A stretch of 20,293 nucleotides of DNA from Gammaproteobacteria bacterium (GTDB lineage Bacteria; Bacillota_I; Bacilli_A; Izemoplasmatales; UBA1188), in the NCBI GenBank assembly GCA_024691665.1, contig JAILNJ010000007.1, forward strand, positions 1 through 20,293, in the 5' to 3' direction. A program made the position numbers and the translations under genes. This document shows positions 14,518-20,293 of this stretch, in pieces (the stretch's first letter is position 1; each line of letters begins with the position of its first letter). The notes beneath the pieces are model-generated. The model had not been told where the DNA came from and made no database searches. It worked only from the letters and a program-made list of their open reading frames with translations.

Positions 14518-15044
14518 AATACTTTTTTATTCTCTGCATCATAGATAGTTGAAGGTAGAGAGTTTAGGTCTCTTCCTTTAACTATGAAATCAACTTCATT
14601 TTCAAATTCCTTAGTGTCTTCAAACTTTACTACTGGTGGCTCACCACTATTATTAAGTGAAGTCATAATTAGTGGGCCAAATTTATCAATTACTTTTAGA
14701 GTTAAAGAATCATCTGGCATTCTTAAGCCTACTGTGTCTAGTTTAGTCACAAAGTCTTTTACTTTAATAGATTTTTTAAAGATAAAAGTAACTGCGCCTG
14801 GCCAGTACTTTTTAAGAAGTGGCATTACATCTTCTGAATTCGTAGTTAAGTCTTTTGTTTGATCAAGATTAGACACTAAAACACAGAAATTTTTAGAAGC
14901 GGAACGCTTCTTAATTTCCATAATTCTCTTAGCTCCAGTCTCACTATTATAAAGACATCCAAGGCCATATACAGTATCTGTCTCAATCACAAATACTTCA
15001 TCTTTTAATTTTAATTTTAAGAGTTCATCTACACTTATAATCAT
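14487..15044 (-). CDS. tsaC: Threonylcarbamoyl-AMP synthase (Sua5/YrdC/TsaC family)
   Basis: This family makes threonylcarbamoyl-AMP from Thr, bicarbonate and ATP for the t6A37 modification of ANN-decoding tRNAs. The 185-residue protein shows the YrdC fold motifs: IETDTVYGLGC at 20-30, IKKRSASKNFCVLV at about 44-57 (the KRxxxK site), YWPGAVTFIF, and VGLRMPDD. TSLNNSGEPPV at about 128-138 matches the conserved S-x-N-x-SGxP segment. It lacks the extra C-terminal SUA5 domain, so it is the short TsaC type. The ATG has TTGGAG five bases upstream. It follows the HAD gene by 20 bp and is closed by a terminator that overlaps its last codons. Confidence 0.92.
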   Translation of the reverse strand: MIISVDELLKLKLKDEVFVIETDTVYGLGCLYNSETGAKRIMEIKKRSASKNFCVLVSNLDQTKDLTTNSEDVMPLLKKYWPGAVTFIFKKSIKVKDFVTKLDTVGLRMPDDSLTLKVIDKFGPLIMTSLNNSGEPPVVKFEDTKEFENEVDFIVKGRDLNSLPSTIYDAENKKVLRQGSVTIEN

Positions 15045-15064
15045 ATTACTCCAAATGGCTAATT

Positions 15065-15889
15065 CTAGCCCTTTATATTGAGTCCAAAGAACTCATTAAA
15101 GAACTTAGCCATACCACTATTTTCGCATAATTCATCATACACATAAGTAGATATTTTTTGAATTCTTGGATCCGCATTTTTAAGTGAAACAGTAATACCT
15201 GCGTGACTAAAGAATTCAAAGTCATTTTGTGAATCACCACAAGCAATAATTTCTTCTTTTTTATATCCTAATAGTTTAGCGACATCAGTAATCGCATCGC
15301 CTTTTGTATATGTAGTTTCATAGAGTTCAATAATGTTTTTGAATGGTCCCCAAGCCCAAATTCTAGAGCCTACATTAGTAAAGTTACTATTCACATATTC
15401 ATGAATAACCTTAGCGTCTTCATCACTATTTGCGAGGATTAATGTACCATGAACCTCCTCAGGCAATATATCATTTAAATCACCGATATGAAGTTTATTT
15501 GGATCACTATAGTGCATTAAAAGTCTATATAATTCTCCATCTAAATTAGAGTGGATATCATCATATGATTCACTGAAGAATAAGTTATATCTACCTTTCA
15601 TCTTATTATAGATATCAAGAACATCTTCTCTCTTCATATATACACTCTTAATAATCTTATTCTCATTAGGGTAACTTACGAGGCATCCATTATAGTTAAT
15701 TAGAGGTGTCTTTAAATTAAACGCATCATATACGAATTTTGATGATCTTAAAGGACGTCCTGTAGTAATAACTATATCGTGACCTAGTTCATTTAATTTA
15801 TTAAATATTTTCTTTGAGTAGTCAGTTAAGCTATATAAATCTGGAAGGAGTGTACCATCTAGATCTAGCGCAATTAGATATTTTTTCAT
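15065..15889 (-). CDS. Cof-type HAD-IIB phosphatase
   Basis: This is a sugar-phosphate or nucleotide-type hydrolase of the haloacid dehalogenase superfamily; the substrate cannot be told from sequence. In the 274-residue protein motif I is DLDGTLL with the nucleophile and acid D9 and D11, motif II is ITTGRP at 41-46, motif III is the Lys in YTKGDA (K196), and motif IV is GDSQNDFEF with D219 and D223. The cap between about 85 and 185 is the IIB type. The start has no Shine-Dalgarno, and an extended -10 box ends six bases before the ATG, so the mRNA is probably leaderless. It is followed closely by the tsaC-like gene, with which it is probably co-transcribed. Confidence 0.93.
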   Translation of the reverse strand: MKKYLIALDLDGTLLPDLYSLTDYSKKIFNKLNELGHDIVITTGRPLRSSKFVYDAFNLKTPLINYNGCLVSYPNENKIIKSVYMKREDVLDIYNKMKGRYNLFFSESYDDIHSNLDGELYRLLMHYSDPNKLHIGDLNDILPEEVHGTLILANSDEDAKVIHEYVNSNFTNVGSRIWAWGPFKNIIELYETTYTKGDAITDVAKLLGYKKEEIIACGDSQNDFEFFSHAGITVSLKNADPRIQKISTYVYDELCENSGMAKFFNEFFGLNIKG

Positions 15890-15895
15890 AGTTCA

Positions 15896-15904
15896 ATTAT
15901 ACCA
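15896..15904 (-). promoter_or_regulatory. Extended -10 promoter of the HAD-tsaC unit
   Basis: Minus strand: TGG followed by consensus TATAAT (15901-15896). Six bases separate the -10 from the ATG at 15889, so the predicted first transcribed base is about the A of the start codon. No convincing -35 is visible, as is common for extended -10 promoters. Confidence 0.6.
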
Positions 15905-15965
15905 CAACTTAGGTTTAGAAATTGTGAAATAATCTTGAAACCGTTTTTCATATTTTTTCTTTATA

Positions 15966-15974
15966 TGATAAAAT
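15966..15974 (+). promoter_or_regulatory. Candidate promoter of the ftsK operon
   Basis: Plus strand: TGA plus TAAAAT (15969-15974) forms an extended -10, with a weak -35-like TTCATA at 15947-15952 and 16 bp between. TTGAAA at 15935-15940 is a better -35 but lies too far away. A Shine-Dalgarno-like AGGA precedes the ATG at 15999. Confidence 0.5.
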
Positions 15975-15998
15975 AAAGAAAAGTCAGGAATATTTATT

Positions 15999-16733
15999 AT
16001 GTTAATCAATTCAATCTTCAATCTTCAAAATATTATAGTGTTTTTATTAGGACTTATATCTGGAGTCCTACTTCTTTTTGCGATTCTATTAATCGTCTTT
16101 TCAAACAAAAAGAAAGTAAAGAATAGAATATATAGTCCAGTTAAAGAAGCTATCGACGAGAAAAAGATTAATGAGATGATAGCTAATAAACAAAAGAATT
16201 TAATCTATCAAGTTGAAGAATATGATAAAGAATTACTTCCTACCGCAGTAAAACTATCTACTGAATTAATTCATGAAGTCGCATCTTATTATTATCCTGA
16301 TTCTAAGCTTCCTGAATATGAATTAACTTTAGTGGAAGCTACTGAACTCGTTACATATATAATGGATAGAGTTTCAAAGCTTTTAGATAAACCTATTATT
16401 AAGAGTTTCAAGAATAAAACTATTAGTGAAATCTTAACTCTTATTAATAAGGGTAAGAAAGTATCTCAAAGCGCCGCAGTTAAAGGCGGAGATGAAGCTA
16501 TTAAAACATATAAGAATGTCGCAAATATTATTAATCCAGTTTATTGGATTAAGAAGATTGTGGTAGATGGAACTATTAATATTGCGATGAAGAGATTTGG
16601 AATGGCCGCACTACAAATAGTTGGAAGTGAAGCCAATAAAATCTATTCAAAGAGTTTATTTAAGAATGACTTAGAAGATAACAGTGATAAGGTTATCGAT
16701 GAAATATTTAATGATGAGGAGGAGGATAAGTAA
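15999..16733 (+). CDS. Unrecognised protein with one N-terminal membrane segment
   Basis: I do not recognise this 244-residue protein. Residues 11-35 are one long membrane helix (IIVFLLGLISGVLLLFAILL), followed by a basic KKKVKNR patch. The positive side is therefore cytoplasmic and the body should face the cytoplasm. The body is mainly helical and charged. A second weakly amphipathic region at about 175-215 (ANIINPVYWIKKIVVDGTIN, then AMKRFGMAALQIVGSEA) loosely recalls DUF697/YcjF-type C-terminal regions, but I would not assign it. The last 20 residues are acidic. The stop directly abuts the ATG of the FtsK gene, whose Shine-Dalgarno (GGAGGAGG) lies in its final codons, so the two are translationally coupled. 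A role with FtsK is an inference. Confidence 0.85.
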   Translation: MLINSIFNLQNIIVFLLGLISGVLLLFAILLIVFSNKKKVKNRIYSPVKEAIDEKKINEMIANKQKNLIYQVEEYDKELLPTAVKLSTELIHEVASYYYPDSKLPEYELTLVEATELVTYIMDRVSKLLDKPIIKSFKNKTISEILTLINKGKKVSQSAAVKGGDEAIKTYKNVANIINPVYWIKKIVVDGTINIAMKRFGMAALQIVGSEANKIYSKSLFKNDLEDNSDKVIDEIFNDEEEDK

Positions 16734-18845
16734 ATGGGACTTTTTAATCTATTTAAGAAAAAAGTTAATATGGTAGTTAAAAAAAGAACTCCAGACAATA
16801 AAGAATTTAAAATTGTAAATATGGATTCAAAAGTTGAACGTCCTAACCACGTCACAGGAGAATTTAAATCTCCAGTATATGGTTCTGATGAAAAAAAGGA
16901 TGTATTTGTTCCAAGAGTTTCTGATATCCCTGTAGATGCTTATGACTTCTTAAGAAAAGAACCAATCAAAAACACTGGTAAAGATAGTGATAATCCATTC
17001 CCAGAATTTAGAAAGGTTGAACCTAGACGTAAAAAGGAAGAAAAAGTTGAGCCAGTTGTTGAAGAGAAAGAAACTATTACTGAATTCTTTGGTGATAAGC
17101 CTGAGGAGCCAGTTGTTGAAGAACCAAAACAGGAAGAAAAAGCTCAAGTATATAAATATGAAGAATCAGATGAACCAAATCCTTCATTTGATCCAACTGT
17201 ATTTAGCTCACTCTTTGGCGTTGATGTAGATAAACCTAAGAAGGTTAAGGAAGAACCTAAAGAAGTTAAGAACGAAGATTCTTCTTCTTTTAGTGAATCT
17301 ATATTCAGTGAACCAGTTGAAGAAGAAAAACCAGTATTTGTTAGACAGGAAGAAAATGACGATCCTGAAAGAGAAGCTAGAGCTCACGTAGAAAAGATGG
17401 AAAGAATTTATAGAAACTATAAACTCCCACCTCTATCACTTCTTCCAGAACCAAAATTCAAAATAGATAATGATGATGAATGGAACGTTAATAATATAGC
17501 TATCATCAACCAAACTCTTCAAAGTTTTAGAATTGATGGTCAAGTTAAAGAATATACTCAAGGTCCTACATTCACTCGTTATGCGATTATGTTAGGTCCA
17601 GGTGTTCCAGGTTCTAAGATTTCAAATATCCAAGATGACCTTCAAAGAACTCTTGCGACTTCATCATTAAGAATTGAAAACCCAATTCCTGGTAAACCTT
17701 ATGTAGGTATTGAAATACCTAATTTAAATAGACGTAGTGTAACTTTAAGAGAATTAATCGGTACTGAAGAATTTATGAATTCTAAAGACCCTCTTTTAGT
17801 TCCAGTTGGACTAGACGTAGAAGGTAAAGTTAAGTATTCTTCTGTCGCAGATTTCCCACATGGTTTAATTGCGGGTTCATCTGGTTCAGGTAAATCAGTA
17901 TACTTATCATGCTTTATCGCATCACTTCTATATAAGAATAGTCCAGAAACATTACGTTTCTTCTTCATTGACCCTAAACAAGTTGACCTATCTCAATTTG
18001 ATGGAATCCCACACCTCTTATCTCCGATCGTAACCGATCCTAAAGAAGGCGTGAATTCAATTAAGTGGTTAATTGATGAAATGGAAAGACGTAATACAAT
18101 CTTTAGATCTATCCCAGGTATTACTAAATTATCTGAATATAATAAATACGCTGATAGTCATAAAGGTGAATATAAAAAGATTCCATATATAATCGCAGTT
18201 ATCGATGAAGCCGCAGACTTCCTCTTAAATGCCGGTAATGAAGCTCAAGATTTATTAACTAAATTACTACAAAAGAGCCGTGCCGCAGGTATTCACGTAA
18301 TCCTTGCGATGCAAAAACCTGTCGCAGCCGTTGTATCTACTACTATTAAATCAAATGCTGGATGTAGATTCGCATTCAAAGTTACTGATAGAGTAGACTC
18401 AATGACTATTATAGGTAAGACTGGTGCTGAAAGCTTACTCGGTCGTGGTGATATGATTTATTACTTAAACGGTGATACAGGAAGATATCAAAGTGGATTT
18501 ATAAGTGGCGCAGATTGTGTAAAGATAAAAGAACATTGCCAATCTCAAGCTCCACTTGATTATATGTTCCTACCATCAGAACTTGATAAGAAATCTAGTT
18601 CTGGTCAAAGCGCAGAAATTGATGAACTCTTTGGAGATATCGCAAGATATGTTGTATATGAAGGAAGATGTTCAATCAACGCAATCTCTCAAAAATTTAA
18701 TGTTGGATATAATAGGGCTAACGCTATAGTTCTTTCAATGGAATACTTCGGAATAGTATCTGAAAACCAAGGAACTAAAGCTAGACAAATTCTTATTACT
18801 CCAGAAGAAATTGAATCAAAACTACAATCTATAGGAGTTAGATAG
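16734..18845 (+). CDS. ftsK: FtsK/SpoIIIE DNA translocase without membrane segments
   Basis: FtsK-family motors pump DNA through the division septum. In this 703-residue protein residues 1-230 are hydrophilic. They hold an SPVYG motif at 46-50 and an acidic Glu/Pro/Lys linker with PVVEE repeats. The motor starts at about 231 (LPPLSLLPEPKF, the usual alpha-domain start). Walker A is GSSGSGKS at 381-388, Walker B is IIAVIDEAAD at 486-495, then QKSRAAGIHVILAMQKP and KSNAGCRFAFKV. The C-terminal winged-helix gamma domain lies at about 630-690 and normally reads the KOPS/SRS orientation signals. The usual four N-terminal TM helices are missing altogether. The start codon follows a strong Shine-Dalgarno, and the upstream spacer belongs to another gene, so this is not a mis-called start. 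Confidence 0.95.
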   Translation: MGLFNLFKKKVNMVVKKRTPDNKEFKIVNMDSKVERPNHVTGEFKSPVYGSDEKKDVFVPRVSDIPVDAYDFLRKEPIKNTGKDSDNPFPEFRKVEPRRKKEEKVEPVVEEKETITEFFGDKPEEPVVEEPKQEEKAQVYKYEESDEPNPSFDPTVFSSLFGVDVDKPKKVKEEPKEVKNEDSSSFSESIFSEPVEEEKPVFVRQEENDDPEREARAHVEKMERIYRNYKLPPLSLLPEPKFKIDNDDEWNVNNIAIINQTLQSFRIDGQVKEYTQGPTFTRYAIMLGPGVPGSKISNIQDDLQRTLATSSLRIENPIPGKPYVGIEIPNLNRRSVTLRELIGTEEFMNSKDPLLVPVGLDVEGKVKYSSVADFPHGLIAGSSGSGKSVYLSCFIASLLYKNSPETLRFFFIDPKQVDLSQFDGIPHLLSPIVTDPKEGVNSIKWLIDEMERRNTIFRSIPGITKLSEYNKYADSHKGEYKKIPYIIAVIDEAADFLLNAGNEAQDLLTKLLQKSRAAGIHVILAMQKPVAAVVSTTIKSNAGCRFAFKVTDRVDSMTIIGKTGAESLLGRGDMIYYLNGDTGRYQSGFISGADCVKIKEHCQSQAPLDYMFLPSELDKKSSSGQSAEIDELFGDIARYVVYEGRCSINAISQKFNVGYNRANAIVLSMEYFGIVSENQGTKARQILITPEEIESKLQSIGVR

Positions 18846-18847
18846 AT

Positions 18848-19702
18848 TTGAAACATCTAGATGAAAGTGATTTAAAGATTAAAAAGAATAGTAAAACAGT
18901 AGGGGATATTATTTTTGGTGGTATATCATTATTCCTTCTTTTAATCATATTCTTTTTCAATATTCAAAACGAAGTATGCTTATCTAGAAAGTTTGTATTC
19001 CCTCAAGCTTACGCTAATAGAGTAATACTAACTGTTATGGGCATCATTCTTCTTGTTACTTTCATCGTTCACTTATTATGTTTAATCCTATCAGGAATAT
19101 TCATCTTCTCTCACCATGATACATACTATAAAGTTAAGACAGTAATATTTAATACTTTAAATACTTTAAACATTGTCCCAGTTATCTTAATGATCGTTCT
19201 TGTGTTTGATACATTCATCGCATCAACTATAGATGTATCAGGCGACTCTATGAAGAATACTGTTCAAGACGGAAATACGGTACTAGTCTCTCATACTAGA
19301 TTTGAAAAACTAGAAAAAGGAGATATCGTAATTCTTAATTTAAGTTCAAATAATAAAGAACCAGACTTAATTATTAAAAGAATTTGGGCACTTGAAGGCG
19401 ATACTATTAAGTTCGTTGAAGAAAATGGATACGCAGTTTTATACGTTAATGGTGAAAAGACATTAACTAATACATATACTCCAATCTATCAATATATAAA
19501 TACTGAGGTTACACTAGGTAAAGGTGATATCTTCGTAATGGGTGATAACTTAAAAGTTTCAAAAGACTCAAGATACTGGGGTATATTTAATACACTAAAG
19601 AAAAATAGTGATACCACATATATGCACGCAAATTATTGTGGTAAAGTCACCTATTCAATCGCACCATTTGGTAAGATTGAAGATAAAGGAATAATGCTAT
19701 GA
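18848..19702 (+). CDS. lepB: Signal peptidase I-like protein with extra N-terminal membrane segments
   Basis: The family cleaves signal peptides at the outer face of the membrane by a Ser/Lys dyad. Of the 284 residues, about 1-125 hold three hydrophobic spans (about 20-38, 58-86 and 107-127), more than the single anchor of most Gram-positive enzymes. The catalytic part has VSGDSM with the nucleophile S134, VLVSH, the general base K177 in LIIKRIWALEGD, and the box E-like MGDNLKVSKDSRYWG at 231-245. The C-terminus is complete. It starts with TTG, three bases after the ftsK stop, with AGGAG ten bases upstream in ftsK. The stop overlaps the rbgA ATG by 4 bp. Archaeal/SipW-type variants use His for Lys; here Lys is present. 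Confidence 0.9.
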   Translation: MKHLDESDLKIKKNSKTVGDIIFGGISLFLLLIIFFFNIQNEVCLSRKFVFPQAYANRVILTVMGIILLVTFIVHLLCLILSGIFIFSHHDTYYKVKTVIFNTLNTLNIVPVILMIVLVFDTFIASTIDVSGDSMKNTVQDGNTVLVSHTRFEKLEKGDIVILNLSSNNKEPDLIIKRIWALEGDTIKFVEENGYAVLYVNGEKTLTNTYTPIYQYINTEVTLGKGDIFVMGDNLKVSKDSRYWGIFNTLKKNSDTTYMHANYCGKVTYSIAPFGKIEDKGIML

Positions 19703-20293
19703 GTGATACAGATTATAATATCAACTGGTTTCCTGGCCATATGGCCAAGGCCATGAGACAGATAAGAGAAAAACTTAATCTATGTGATGTAGTAATCGAA
19801 GTGCTTGATTCAAGAGCGCCTTTTTCGTCTATCAATAAAGCATTAAAAGAAATGATTGGTGATAAACCTCTTCTTTTCGTTATGAATAAAATAGATATGG
19901 CTGATGAAAAAGTTACTAAAGAATGGCACACAGAACTCAATACAACTACAATGCCTGTGTGTATTAATTCACTAGACGGAGAAGGAAACATTAAACACAT
20001 TGAAGAAGAACTAGCTAAACTTTTAAAAGATAAGATTGATAAAGCTAAATCATTCGGAAAATCAATCTATCCAATTAAGGCAATTGTCGCAGGCATTCCA
20101 AACTCAGGTAAATCAACATTAATGAATAACTTAGCTAAAAGAAAAGCTATGACTACAGGTGATAAACCTGGAGTCACTAAATCGCAAACTTATCTTAAGG
20201 CCTCAGATAAACTTATTCTTCTTGATAACCCAGGAATACTCTGGCCTAAGTTTGAAAATCAAAACCAAGCTAAACTCTTATGTTTAATTGGTT
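19699..20293 (+). CDS. rbgA: Ribosome biogenesis GTPase RbgA (YlqF), partial at right edge
   Basis: RbgA is a circularly permuted GTPase required for late 50S assembly (uL16 and neighbours). The 198 residues present start with INWFPGHMAKAMRQIREKL, the conserved YlqF opening. The G motifs come in the permuted order: G4 NKIDMAD at about 72-78, G1 GIPNSGKSTLMN (family usual GIPNVGKST), GDKPGVTK for G2, and G3 LLDNPGILWPKF. The reading frame is open to the last base, so the C-terminal domain is outside the window. The ATG overlaps the stop of the signal peptidase gene (ATGA), placing it in the ftsK operon. Its Ala codons do not follow the strict CGCA/TGCG context of its upstream neighbours. Confidence 0.95.
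   Translation, partial: MSDTDYNINWFPGHMAKAMRQIREKLNLCDVVIEVLDSRAPFSSINKALKEMIGDKPLLFVMNKIDMADEKVTKEWHTELNTTTMPVCINSLDGEGNIKHIEEELAKLLKDKIDKAKSFGKSIYPIKAIVAGIPNSGKSTLMNNLAKRKAMTTGDKPGVTKSQTYLKASDKLILLDNPGILWPKFENQNQAKLLCLIG

Noticed and set aside
14895..14911. Seven-pair hairpin AGAAGCG-GAA-CGCTTCT inside the tsaC-like gene
   Set aside because: It encodes the conserved KRSASK active-site segment, has no T-run on either strand and is fully explained by coding.
15057..15070. Small hairpin GGCTA-ATTC-TAGCC between the HAD and tsaC-like genes
   Set aside because: Five pairs with no T-tract, overlapping a stop codon in a 20-bp gap; too weak to call a terminator or regulatory site.
16950..17229. 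Open frames on both strands in the acidic linker region of ftsK
   Set aside because: They are Phe/Asn- or Lys/Leu-rich shadow frames of the repetitive GAA/CCA codons of the linker, without start signals.
19734..19747. 14-bp palindrome TGGCCATATGGCCA at the start of rbgA
   Set aside because: It encodes the conserved WFPGHMAK motif; the symmetry comes from the codons for Gly-His-Met-Ala and no promoter context needs an operator there.
1..20293. Possible use of TGA as a Trp codon (Mycoplasma-type code)
   Set aside because: uppS and the signal peptidase gene end in TGA at ATGA overlaps with correct protein lengths, and Trp positions in conserved motifs are TGG.

Overview
The window is AT-rich bacterial chromosome from a low-GC Firmicute-type organism, most likely a Mollicutes-related or RF39/Erysipelotrichia-like lineage of the Bacilli. 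The evidence is AT-biased composition, strong AGGAGG-type ribosome sites, a Bacilli-type order around the ATP synthase operon, and core genes much like those of small-genome Firmicutes. TGA is used as a stop (uppS, and the 18848 gene) while Trp is TGG, so the code is the standard bacterial one, not the Mycoplasma/Spiroplasma code. Taxonomy is inference; no rRNA is present.

Layout. From 1 to about 15.9 kb every gene lies on the minus strand, so transcription runs right to left. In transcription order these are: a Cof-type HAD phosphatase and a TsaC/Sua5 protein, closed by a strong terminator; then rpiB-upp-atpZ-like-atpI-like-atpB-E-F-H-A-G-D-C, a tightly packed F-type ATP synthase operon; then an unrecognised two-TM coiled-coil protein with its own strong promoter and a terminator; then rpsB-tsf with a structured leader; pyrH-frr; and uppS-cdsA-dxr. 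These last blocks are separated by intrinsic terminators at about 3.12 kb and 1.78 kb. A 109-bp divergent promoter region (15890-15998) separates them from a plus-strand operon: a membrane-anchored unknown, an FtsK/SpoIIIE translocase, a signal peptidase I-like protein and the 5' part of rbgA/ylqF, which runs off the right edge.

Functionally the window is core housekeeping: energy coupling, translation (S2, EF-Ts, RRF, ribosome assembly GTPase, t6A synthesis), pyrimidine nucleotides (UMP kinase, UPRT), lipid and isoprenoid carriers (CdsA, UppS, Dxr), chromosome segregation and protein export. I see no mobile element, CRISPR array, tRNA or rRNA.

Most notable points: (1) bases 1-52 are an exact inverted copy of 52 bp from inside frr, joined abruptly to a truncated dxr, which is probably a chimeric contig end. 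(2) The AtpE ring subunit carries the residues of a Na+-binding site. (3) S2 has a C-terminal Rho-N/SAP-like extension. (4) The FtsK translocase has no membrane segments and sits directly behind a co-transcribed one-TM unknown. (5) In the plus-strand operon, Ala codons GCA and GCG occur almost only as CGCA and TGCG. (6) A 27-nt strictly alternating pyrimidine/purine, CG-rich tract lies at the cdsA-dxr junction. No clearly new multi-gene defence or mobile system was found.
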